DNA from: CBDBZL01 sp965213545
GTDB taxonomy: Bacteria; Pseudomonadota; Alphaproteobacteria; Sphingomonadales; Sphingomonadaceae
Direction of reading: 5' to 3'
Assembly: GCA_965213545.1 (NCBI GenBank)
Contig: CBDBZL010000001.1
Coordinates: forward strand, 124,001-188,000
DNA: 64,000 bases
The first letter of the stretch is position 1. Every line of letters starts with the position of its first letter. Made by a program: the position numbers and the translations under genes. Shown piece by piece: positions 35,327 to 42,663 of this stretch. Under the pieces are notes generated by a model. The model saw only the letters and a program-made list of their open reading frames with translations. It was not told the DNA's origin and ran no database searches.

Positions 35327-36205
35327 ATGGCCAGCTCCTCCCCCCTGCCCGATCCCGCTGCGCTGGTACGACGCCAGCTTATCCGCCACGTGCGCTCGGT
35401 GTTCAACGATACCGATAGCGGCGAGAAGCCGGTGCCCCCGTCCGACGATGCCTATTTCGAGCGCGATACGCCCATCCGCATGGTCCATGCCGACCTGGTA
35501 GGCATGATGGTGGGCGGCATATCGGCGCTGCTGCTGCAGATGCTGCATCCCCATGCGCTGCACGGCGTGCTCGACCATTCGCGCTTTCGTGCCGACATGC
35601 ACGGCCGGCTGCGACGCACCGCGCGCTTCATCGCGGTGACCACCTATGGCGAGAGGTCCGAGGCCGACAAGGCGATCGACCGGGTCAACGCCATCCATGC
35701 GCATGTGAAAGGCACCATGCCCGACGGCACGCCCTATTCGGCGCAGGATCCGCGCGTGCTCGCCTGGGTGCATGTGACTGAGGCGATGTGTTTCCTGGGG
35801 GCTTATCTGCGCTATGTCCGTCCCTCCATGCCGGCTGCCGAGCAGGACGAGTATTACCGCCAGTTCGCGCTGGTCCCCCGCCGGCTTGGTGCCGATCCTG
35901 TTCCCGAAAACCGGGCCGAGGCAGCCGCGATCTTTGCTGAGATGCGCGGCGACCTGGCGGCGGGGGAAGAAACGTTGGCCATTGCCCGGCTGATCATCGA
36001 CAGCCGTCCGCAAGGCGTCGTCGGTTCGGTGCAAAAGGCCATTGCCACCGCCTCTGTCGACATGCTTCCGCCCTTCGCGCGCACCATGCTGGCGCTCGAG
36101 CGTCCGCGGCTCACCACCTCGCTGCCGGCGAGGCTGGCGACTCGCTCGCTGGGACAGACCTTGCGCTGGGCATTCCGTCAGCGCGGCTATCGCCAGCCGG
36201 CCTAG
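35327..36205 (+). CDS. MpaB/DUF2236-family oxygenase-like protein
   Basis: A 292-residue helical protein. RMVHADLVGMMVGGISALLLQMLHPHALHGVLDHSRF near residues 50-90 contains the paired His in an HPHAL setting characteristic of DUF2236 haem proteins related to latex-clearing oxygenase and MpaB. TARFIAVTTYGERSEADKAIDRVNAIHAHVKG follows with further His, and AWVHVTEAMCFLGAYLRYV is the third motif. Real substrate unknown. It ends with TAG at 36203-36205, sharing CTAG with the J-domain gene's stop on the other strand. The 287 bases upstream (35040-35326) hold no gene that I see. Confidence 0.85.
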   Translation: MASSSPLPDPAALVRRQLIRHVRSVFNDTDSGEKPVPPSDDAYFERDTPIRMVHADLVGMMVGGISALLLQMLHPHALHGVLDHSRFRADMHGRLRRTARFIAVTTYGERSEADKAIDRVNAIHAHVKGTMPDGTPYSAQDPRVLAWVHVTEAMCFLGAYLRYVRPSMPAAEQDEYYRQFALVPRRLGADPVPENRAEAAAIFAEMRGDLAAGEETLAIARLIIDSRPQGVVGSVQKAIATASVDMLPPFARTMLALERPRLTTSLPARLATRSLGQTLRWAFRQRGYRQPA

Positions 36206-36792
36206 TGGAATCCGGGGACGCGGCGCAGCAGCTGGTAGGCCTCCACTACACGGGCGAGGCGGCCCTCCTGACTGCGATCCCCCCCATTGCGATCGGGATG
36301 ATAGCGGCGCACCAGTTCCGAATAGCGCCGCCGCAACGCCTGGCGGTCGGCACCGGGAGAAAGCCCGAGCGCGCCTAGCGCTTCGCGTTCGCGCGGAGTG
36401 AAACGGTCATGCTGCTGTTCCTGCCGGTCCCTGGCCCGCCGGCGAATGCCGTCCGCCCGCGCGCCAATGGCATCGAGCGGATCGGCAAAGTCAGACCAGC
36501 GCGGCAATCCGTCCGCTCCGATATCGGGTCGGAACACACGGCTCTGGCTTTCCCAGCCGGCGACGGGGGACTGCGCGGCAAGTATCTCGTCCGCGCTCAT
36601 TCCGGCGAACCAGTCATACCCTGCGTTGAACTCGCGCACATGCGAAAGGCAGAACCAGCGCCAGTCGCCCGGGCCATCGAAGCCCGACCCGCGCCCGCCC
36701 GGCGCACGAAACTCGCCCCTCTCGCGGCAGCCCGGCGCCTCGCAGATACGGCCGCTATCCTCGCATCTGCCGTGAAACTTCTCGCGCCGCAT
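36202..36792 (-). CDS. J-domain (DnaJ-like) protein
   Basis: A 196-residue protein. The first 60 residues have four Cys (CEDSGRICEAPGCRERG, then WFCLSH), a possible zinc site. The J domain lies at the C-terminus, with the His-Pro-Asp motif in SELVRRYHPDRNGGDRS; it would stimulate an Hsp70. In many alphaproteobacteria this gene precedes cobS-cobT, facing away from bolA, which matches here except for the insertion between it and cobS. The stop overlaps the MpaB-like gene's stop at CTAG. Start ATG 36792; bolA begins 60 bases away on the other strand. Confidence 0.9.
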   Translation of the reverse strand: MRREKFHGRCEDSGRICEAPGCRERGEFRAPGGRGSGFDGPGDWRWFCLSHVREFNAGYDWFAGMSADEILAAQSPVAGWESQSRVFRPDIGADGLPRWSDFADPLDAIGARADGIRRRARDRQEQQHDRFTPREREALGALGLSPGADRQALRRRYSELVRRYHPDRNGGDRSQEGRLARVVEAYQLLRRVPGFH

Positions 36793-36851
36793 CGGTTTGC
36801 AAATGGGGCCTGGTCCCCCACATGCAAAGCCCGAGGTTTGTGAGGTTGAAA

Positions 36852-37130
36852 ATGGCTGGCGACATGCAGCACGAAATCGAAAGTCGGCTCAAGGACACCT
36901 TCGTCCCAACGCGCCTCGAGGTCGTCAATGACAGCGACCGGCATTATGGTCATGCGGGTGATGACGGCACCGGGCAATCGCATTTCACCGTCCTGATCGA
37001 AAGCGCTTCCTTTCGCGGCCGGACGCGGCTGGAGCGCCAGCGCCTGGTCAATGCGGCGCTGGGCGACATTCCCGGCGAGCGAGTGCACGCGTTGGCGATC
37101 CGCGCCTATGCGCCGGGCGAAGCGGCCTAA
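36852..37130 (+). CDS. bolA: BolA-family protein
   Basis: A 92-residue BolA. The region TRLEVVNDSDRHYGHAGDDGTG carries His residues near 28-32, and SHFTVLIESASFRGRTRLERQRLVNAALGD is the conserved helix-loop, ending with the class II-like HALAIRAYAP. BolA proteins bind monothiol glutaredoxins and [2Fe-2S] clusters and act in Fe-S trafficking. ATG 36852 is preferred; gtgaggttg lies just before it. It is divergent from the J-domain gene. Confidence 0.93.
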   Translation: MAGDMQHEIESRLKDTFVPTRLEVVNDSDRHYGHAGDDGTGQSHFTVLIESASFRGRTRLERQRLVNAALGDIPGERVHALAIRAYAPGEAA

Positions 37131-37144
37131 GCCAGGGTGCCGCA

Positions 37145-37186
37145 ATGAGCATCGCGCGTTGAGCATCACCTGGTGAGCATCGCCTT
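37145..37186 (+). repeat. 14-bp tandem triplication at the GST start
   Basis: Three 14-bp units, 37145-37158, 37159-37172 and 37173-37186, each begin NTGAGCATC (ATG, TTG, GTG). The third is the start of the GST gene. Units one and two each encode a five-codon ORF ending at the TGA inside the start of the next unit: ATG-AGC-ATC-GCG-CGT-TGA and TTG-AGC-ATC-ACC-TGG-TGA. The 14-base period shifts frame at each step. Confidence 0.85.
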
Positions 37187-37889
37187 GTGGTATTGGCCGA
37201 CGATCCCCGGTCGCGGCGAGTTCGTCCGCCTGTTCATGGAGGCGGGCGGCATCGATTATGACGACATGACGCGCGAACAAGGCGCCGAAGCGCTGCTCGA
37301 CGATCTGGAGCAGCGCAGCCGGGAACGTGGCATTGCCCCTTTCGCCCCGCCCTATATCGTCGATGGCGAAGTGGTGATCGGCCAGACCGCGCATATCTTG
37401 GCGTATCTGACCGACCGCGACGGGCTGGGATCGGGCGACCTCGCCACCGACTTAGCGCTGATCCAGCTCCAGCTCGACATCACCGATCTGGTGGCTGAGG
37501 TGCATGCGGTCCATCATCCGGTGGCGGCGGGCAAATATTATCATGAGCAGCTCGACGCCGCGTTCGAGCGTGCACCCGACTTCCGGGCCAACCGCCTGCC
37601 CAAGTTCTACGCCCATTTCGAGGCGGCGCTCGGCGCGCACGAGGGCCCCTTCGTGCTGGGGGACCAGTGGACCCATGTCGACACCTCGCTCTACCAGGTC
37701 ATGGAGGGGATCGATTACGCCTTTCCCGCGATGGCCCGGCGGATCGACGAGACCTACCCAAACCTGCAGGCGTTGCAGGGCGCGGCACCCGATATTGCCG
37801 GCGTGGCCGATTATCTGGTGAGCGACCGGCGGATCGCGTTCAACGAGGACGGCATCTTCCGCCACTATCCCGAGCTCGACGAGGATTGA
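37173..37889 (+). CDS. Glutathione S-transferase-like protein
   Basis: A 238-residue protein. The thioredoxin-like part begins IALWYWPTIPGRGEFVRLFMEAGG, with the Tyr7/Pro-Gly-Arg-Gly pattern of sigma/alpha-like GSTs, then PPYIVDGEVVIGQTAHILAYL with the cis-Pro loop and GSH gamma-Glu contact (QTA). The helical C-domain follows (HVDTSLYQVMEGIDY). It likely conjugates or isomerises using glutathione. GTG 37173 is the only usable start because the frame has a stop at 37146; two similar start-like units lie upstream. It is followed by pirin on the same strand, 56 bases later. Confidence 0.87.
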   Translation: MSIALWYWPTIPGRGEFVRLFMEAGGIDYDDMTREQGAEALLDDLEQRSRERGIAPFAPPYIVDGEVVIGQTAHILAYLTDRDGLGSGDLATDLALIQLQLDITDLVAEVHAVHHPVAAGKYYHEQLDAAFERAPDFRANRLPKFYAHFEAALGAHEGPFVLGDQWTHVDTSLYQVMEGIDYAFPAMARRIDETYPNLQALQGAAPDIAGVADYLVSDRRIAFNEDGIFRHYPELDED

Positions 37890-37945
37890 TCGGCATTCCA
37901 GCCGGCGATTTCTTGCTGCCAACCCCCGCTGCCAGGAACACCTCC

Positions 37946-38830
37946 ATGCCCATCCTCAAGACCATCACCCCCGTCACGCATGATCTTGGTGGCTTCCAGG
38001 TGCGTCGCGCGGTGCCCAGCAAGGAGGCGCGCATGGTGGGGCCGTTCGTGTTCATCGACCAGTTCGGCCCGGCAACGCTGGCAATCGGCGAGGGGATGGA
38101 CGTGCGTCCGCACCCGCATATCAACCTCGCCACCGTGACCTGGCTGTTCGATGGCGCGATCGAGCACCGCGACAGCCTGGGCACCGCGTCCACCATCCGC
38201 CCGGGCACCGTCAACCTGATGACCGCGGGGAGCGGCATAGTCCATTCCGAGCGCACCCCCGCCGATGAGCGGGCCAAAGGCGCGGCGCTGTACGGGATGC
38301 AGACCTGGCTGGCACTGCCCGAAGCGAAGGAGGAGATCGCGCCCGCATTTGAGGCCATTGGTGACCTGCCCATGCTCGAGGACAGCAATGTGAAGGCGCG
38401 GGTCATCATGGGAACGTTGTGGGGCAAGACCGCGCCCACCACTTGCCACGCAGAAACGATCTATGCCGAGATCGTGCTTGCGAAGGGCGGTCTCGTCCCG
38501 ATCGAGAAGGATGCCGATGAGCGCGCGATCATGCTGGTCGCCGGCGAAGCCTCGCTCGATGGCGAGCAGCTCATCCCCTATACGCTCTACGTGCTCAAGC
38601 CCGGCAAGCCGCTGATGCTGGGTTCGCTCGATGGCGGCCGGGTGATGCTGATGGGTGGGGAGCCTTTCCCCGAAAAGCGGCACGTGTGGTGGAACTTCGT
38701 CAGTTCGCGGCGCGAGCGGATCGAGCAGGCGAAGGAGGACTGGCGCGAACGCCGTTTCTCCACCATCCCCGGCGATGATGAGGAGTTCATTCCGCTGCCC
38801 GACAAACCCAAGACGGTCAGCTATCCCTGA
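37946..38830 (+). CDS. Pirin family protein
   Basis: A 294-residue cupin. The metal ligands are His56, His58 (RPHPHINLATVTWLF), His100 and Glu102 (AGSGIVHSE), exactly as in human pirin. The N-terminal cupin carries FVFIDQFGPATL and RPGTVNLMTAGSG. The second cupin is typical, with LMLGSLDGGRVMLMGGEPF near the end. Bacterial pirins act as quercetinases or bind pyruvate dehydrogenase; the native role here is unknown. ATG 37946 is chosen by conservation; the frame runs upstream to 37667 inside the GST gene. Confidence 0.93.
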   Translation: MPILKTITPVTHDLGGFQVRRAVPSKEARMVGPFVFIDQFGPATLAIGEGMDVRPHPHINLATVTWLFDGAIEHRDSLGTASTIRPGTVNLMTAGSGIVHSERTPADERAKGAALYGMQTWLALPEAKEEIAPAFEAIGDLPMLEDSNVKARVIMGTLWGKTAPTTCHAETIYAEIVLAKGGLVPIEKDADERAIMLVAGEASLDGEQLIPYTLYVLKPGKPLMLGSLDGGRVMLMGGEPFPEKRHVWWNFVSSRRERIEQAKEDWRERRFSTIPGDDEEFIPLPDKPKTVSYP

Positions 38831-38871
38831 CCTGTCATCGCCAGGTCACCGTGGAGGTGCAAGGTGGCTCG

Positions 38872-39090
38872 ATGAAACAGGATCGTGACGTAACCAAGGC
38901 CTATTCGCGGGACGAGAACATTGCCAAGCTCGAGCGGCTGCTGACGGCGATGAAGGGCGGCGAACCGCTGCGCATCCAGGTGGCGGGGCATCGTTTCACC
39001 GTTCCTGCCGATGCCGAATTTTCGATCGAGCCTGAGGTGGAAGGCGGCGATCACGAGCTCGAATTCCAGTTTCGTTGGTCCGAAGGCTAA
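38872..39090 (+). CDS. Amphi-Trp domain protein
   Basis: A 72-residue protein from ATG 38872 (aaggtgg precedes it by five bases); the ORF also begins at GTG 38851. Sequence IAKLERLLTAMKGGEPLRIQVAGHRFTVPADAEFSIEPEVEGGDHELEFQFRW carries the small domain ending in an amphipathic tryptophan strand, the amphi-Trp signature. Function is unknown; such domains are often near stress or PEP-CTERM genes. It follows pirin by about 40 bases. Confidence 0.85.
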   Translation: MKQDRDVTKAYSRDENIAKLERLLTAMKGGEPLRIQVAGHRFTVPADAEFSIEPEVEGGDHELEFQFRWSEG

Positions 39091-39198
39091 ACCCGGGGCG
39101 AAACAGCTAATGCCAAATTGAAGCGCCGGGGTCGTAATCGTGCCGCCCCTTGCTGCCGCATTGCGTCGCCCGCCCCCGCCCCCTACACCGCCCGCGCG

Positions 39199-39867
39199 AT
39201 GACCCAGCCCGCTCCGATGCTCACCTTCGCCGTGCCCAAGGGGCGGATCCTGAAAGAGGCGTTGCCGGTGATGGCGCGTGCCGGCCTGGTTCCCGAACCT
39301 TCGTTCCATGACGATGCCGAACGATCGCTGAGCTTTGTCACGCAAGGTGGCGGGGTGCGGATCATTCGGGTGCGTGCGTTCGACGTCGCCACCTTCGTGG
39401 CCTTCGGCGCGGCGCAGGCGGGCATCGTGGGCTCGGACGTGATCGAGGAGTTCGACTACTCCGAACTATACGCCCCGGTCGACCTTAACATCGGCCATTG
39501 CCGCCTATCGGTCGCCGAGCTCGCGACCAGGGGCGCCGGCCCGTTGCACAATGAGAGCCATGCCCGGGTGGCGACGAAGTATCCCGCCATCACCCGGCGC
39601 TGGTTCGCGCGCCAGGGCGTGCAGGCGGAATGCGTGAAGCTGAACGGGGCAATGGAACTGGCGCCCGCGCTGGGGTTGAGCGGGCGCATTGTCGATCTGG
39701 TCGATACCGGAGCCACTCTGGCGCAGAACGGGCTGGTGGAAAGCGCGGTCATCATGCCGATCTCGGCGCGGCTCATCGTCAATCGCGCAGCGCTCAAGAC
39801 CGATATGCGCGTTGCCGAACTGGTCGAGCGGTTCCGCGCGCTGGCCGAGCGGCGACGCGCCGCCTGA
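39199..39867 (+). CDS. hisG: ATP phosphoribosyltransferase, short form
   Basis: A 222-residue HisG that couples ATP and PRPP in the first step of histidine synthesis. LTFAVPKGRILKEALPVMARAG begins it, QAGIVGSDVIEEF and HARVATKYPAITRRWF are the catalytic regions, and VDLVDTGATLAQNGL is the PRPP loop. The short form lacks the C-terminal regulatory domain and normally needs HisZ; no hisZ is in the window. ATG 39199 is chosen by conservation (the frame reaches 39118). hisD overlaps the stop as TGATG. Confidence 0.94.
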   Translation: MTQPAPMLTFAVPKGRILKEALPVMARAGLVPEPSFHDDAERSLSFVTQGGGVRIIRVRAFDVATFVAFGAAQAGIVGSDVIEEFDYSELYAPVDLNIGHCRLSVAELATRGAGPLHNESHARVATKYPAITRRWFARQGVQAECVKLNGAMELAPALGLSGRIVDLVDTGATLAQNGLVESAVIMPISARLIVNRAALKTDMRVAELVERFRALAERRRAA

Positions 39868-41159
39868 TGCTGTGGCTGTCATCGAGCGAGCCCGAGTTCG
39901 GCCCGCGCTTTTCCCGTCTGGTCGCCGATCGGCGCGAGAGCGAAGAGAGCGTGTCCGATACGGTGCGCGCCATCCTGAATGATGTGAGGGAACGCGGCGA
40001 TGCGGCGCTGGCCGATTATACCTCGCGCTTCGACCGGCACGCGCTGGTGGACGATAGCGATTGGCGCGTGCCTGCTGCAGACTGCGCGGCGGCCTTCGAG
40101 CGTCTGAAGCCGCGGGTGCGCGAGGCGCTCGAACTGGCGGCCGCGCGGATCGAGGCCTACCACCAGGCGCAGCGGCCGCAGGACCGCGACTATCGCGACG
40201 AGACCGGCGCCCGCCTGGGTGCGCGCTGGACTGCGGTGGAGGCTGCGGGGCTCTATGTTCCGGGCGGCCGTGCGGCCTATCCGTCCTCGCTGCTGATGAA
40301 CGCCATTCCCGCCCGCGTCGCCGGGGTGGAGCGTCTGGTAGTGGTCAGCCCGGCGCCGGGCGGCGAAACCAATCCGCTGGTGCTGGCCGCCGCGCATCTT
40401 GCCGGGATCGAAGAATTCTGGCGCATCGGCGGAGCGCAGGCGATCGGCGCGCTGGCCTATGGCACCGACCGGATTGCGCCTGTCGATGTAGTGACCGGGC
40501 CGGGCAACAGCTATGTCGCGGAGGCCAAGCGCCAGCTCTTCGGCGTGGTGGGTATCGACATGATGGCGGGTCCAAGCGAAATTCTGGTCATTGCCGATGG
40601 CAGGGCGGATCCCCAATGGATCGCTGCCGATCTGCTGAGCCAGGCCGAGCACGACCCCGCCGCGCAAGCGATCCTCATCACCGATGATAACCGTTTCGCG
40701 CGGGCGGTGGCAGACGCGGTGGACCGGCAGATTAATCACCTCGCCACTGCCGACACCGCGCAGGATAGCTGGGACACGCATGGCGTCATCATTCTGGTCG
40801 ACAATCTGGCCGACGAGGCGCCGCCGCTGGCCAACCGGCTGGCGGCCGAGCACGTGGCGCTGGCGCTCGATGATCCGGAACCCATGTTCGCCCGCATCCG
40901 CCATGCCGGCAGCGTGTTCCTTGGCCGGCTCACGCCCGAGGCGGTGGGGGACTATGTCGCCGGGCCCAACCACGTGTTGCCCACCGGTCGCCGGGCGCGC
41001 TTTGCCAGCGGCCTGTCGGTGCTCAATTTTATGAAGCGGACGAGTTTCCTGTCGCTCGATCGCGGCGCGCTCGAGACGATCGGTCCGGCGGCAATGGTGC
41101 TGGCCGAGATCGAGGGCTTGCCCGCGCATGCCCGTTCGGTCGGGGTGCGCCTGACATGA
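39867..41159 (+). CDS. hisD: Histidinol dehydrogenase
   Basis: A 430-residue NAD-dependent, zinc-containing enzyme that turns histidinol into histidine in two oxidations. GLYVPGGRAAYPSSLLMNAIPARVAGV and DVVTGPGNSYVAEAKRQLFG are signature regions. SQAEHDPAAQAILIT contains the metal His, and HAGSVFLGRLTPEAVGDYVAGPNHVLPT holds the catalytic His. The ATG overlaps the hisG stop (TGATG). It is followed by nusB and thiL at close spacing, so the four form an operon. Confidence 0.96.
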   Translation: MLWLSSSEPEFGPRFSRLVADRRESEESVSDTVRAILNDVRERGDAALADYTSRFDRHALVDDSDWRVPAADCAAAFERLKPRVREALELAAARIEAYHQAQRPQDRDYRDETGARLGARWTAVEAAGLYVPGGRAAYPSSLLMNAIPARVAGVERLVVVSPAPGGETNPLVLAAAHLAGIEEFWRIGGAQAIGALAYGTDRIAPVDVVTGPGNSYVAEAKRQLFGVVGIDMMAGPSEILVIADGRADPQWIAADLLSQAEHDPAAQAILITDDNRFARAVADAVDRQINHLATADTAQDSWDTHGVIILVDNLADEAPPLANRLAAEHVALALDDPEPMFARIRHAGSVFLGRLTPEAVGDYVAGPNHVLPTGRRARFASGLSVLNFMKRTSFLSLDRGALETIGPAAMVLAEIEGLPAHARSVGVRLT

Positions 41160-41172
41160 GCACCACGCCGTC

Positions 41173-41625
41173 GTGACCGCCCCCGCCCGCTCGCGCGCGC
41201 GTTCGGCCGCCCGCCTTGCCGCGGTCCAGGCGCTCTATCAGCGGCAGATGGAAGCCGTGCCGACCGTGCGCTTGATCGATGAGTTCCATCAGCACCGGCT
41301 GGGTCGCGAGATCGAGGATGCGCAATATGCGGACGCCGATACCGCCTTTTTCGACGATCTTGTCGCTGGCGCTATCGCCCGGGCAGAGGAGATTGACGCG
41401 CTTCTCGAGGAGCGGCTTGCCCAGGGCTGGTCGCTCGCCCGGCTCGACCGGACCATGCTCCAGATCCTGCGCGCAGGCACCTACGAGTTGCTCGCCCGAG
41501 CCGATGTGCCCGTAGCCAGCGTGATCAGCGAATATCTCGATATTGCCCATGCCTTCTTCGAGCCGCGCGAGGCCCGGTTCGTCAACGGCGTGCTCGATGC
41601 GGTGGCCAAGGCGGTGCGGCGATGA
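41173..41625 (+). CDS. nusB: Transcription antitermination factor NusB
   Basis: A 150-residue helical RNA-binding protein. RSRARSAARLAAVQALYQRQM is the basic N-terminal helix, and PVASVISEYLDIAHAFFEPREARFVNGVLDAVAK is the conserved C-terminal half. NusB with NusE binds boxA in rRNA antitermination. GTG 41173 is chosen; ATG 41156 overlaps the hisD stop but opens only a six-codon frame. It is followed by thiL 20 bases later. Confidence 0.94.
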   Translation: MTAPARSRARSAARLAAVQALYQRQMEAVPTVRLIDEFHQHRLGREIEDAQYADADTAFFDDLVAGAIARAEEIDALLEERLAQGWSLARLDRTMLQILRAGTYELLARADVPVASVISEYLDIAHAFFEPREARFVNGVLDAVAKAVRR

Positions 41626-41645
41626 TCACCCGCCGGTAGCGCGCC

Positions 41646-42521
41646 ATGGACGAGCTGGGTTTCATCCAGGCGCTGCGCGGTCTTGCGCGTGAGCCCGAGG
41701 CGCGGGGTCTGGCAGACGATGCGGCGGTGCTCGAGATTGGCGGCGAGGCGCTGGTCATCACCCATGACACCATGGTGGAAGGCGTGCATTTCCTTGCCGG
41801 CCAGGACCCGGCCGATGTCGCGTTCAAGCTGGCAGCGGTCAATGTGAGTGATCTGGCCGCCAAGGGGGCGCGGCCGATGGGAGCGCTTCTGAGCTACACC
41901 TTGTCCGACTGGAACGCGCGCTTTCTAGACGGTCTGGGCGAAGCGATGGGTCATTTCGAATTCGGCCTGTGGGGCGGTGACACTGTATCGGGCGCGGGAC
42001 GGCGGGTGTTCGGCCTGACCCTAATCGGCCGGGCCCAGCACCGCCCGGTGCCCGCGCGTTCGGGGGCCTATCCCGGCGAGGGCCTGTTCGTCAGCGGACC
42101 GCTTGGCGCCGCGATGCTGGGGTTCGAAGCCTTGCGCGACGGAACCGGGGCGGACTCGAGCGCCTATCGCCGACCGCAGGTGGATATCGACATTGGCATT
42201 CGTGTCGCCGGTATGTCGAAAGCGGTGATGGACATATCGGACGGCCTCCTGCTCGATGCGTTGCGTATGGCCCGGGCGAGTGAGGTTTCGCTGGCGATCG
42301 ACAGCCGCGCCGTGCCCATTGCCGTGCCCGAGCAGCGCCGACTAAAGGCGCTGACCTGGGGCGATGACTATCGGCTATTGTTCACCTTGCCCGAACAAAG
42401 CGCGCATCTGTTGCCCTTCGCGACGATGATCGGCCGCGTCGAACCGCTCGGCTATGCTGCGTTGTTCGTCGACGGCGAGCCGGTGGTGAACCCGCAAGGT
42501 CTGGGCTTCTGCCATAGCTGA
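41646..42521 (+). CDS. thiL: Thiamine-monophosphate kinase
   Basis: A 291-residue PurM-like kinase that makes thiamine diphosphate. The metal-binding DDAAVLEIGGEALVITHDTMVEGVHF begins the N-terminal fold. NVSDLAAKGARPMGALLSYTL is the ATP-loop signature and LWGGDTVSG carries two metal Asp-type positions. The C-terminal part ends DYRLLFTLPE. The operon mate nusB is upstream; hppA follows after 142 bases. Confidence 0.95.
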   Translation: MDELGFIQALRGLAREPEARGLADDAAVLEIGGEALVITHDTMVEGVHFLAGQDPADVAFKLAAVNVSDLAAKGARPMGALLSYTLSDWNARFLDGLGEAMGHFEFGLWGGDTVSGAGRRVFGLTLIGRAQHRPVPARSGAYPGEGLFVSGPLGAAMLGFEALRDGTGADSSAYRRPQVDIDIGIRVAGMSKAVMDISDGLLLDALRMARASEVSLAIDSRAVPIAVPEQRRLKALTWGDDYRLLFTLPEQSAHLLPFATMIGRVEPLGYAALFVDGEPVVNPQGLGFCHS

Positions 42522-42663
42522 TATGGGGCGGCGCTGGACCCGGGAAAAGGTTCTTGCGCGCCCGAACTTGTCGCTTGCCCCGCCCCACGCGGCCCCTTAA
42601 GCCCTGCCGCTTCGTGCCGGATCACACGAGGGTTCGGCGCAAACAGGGAGGAATGCAAACGCC

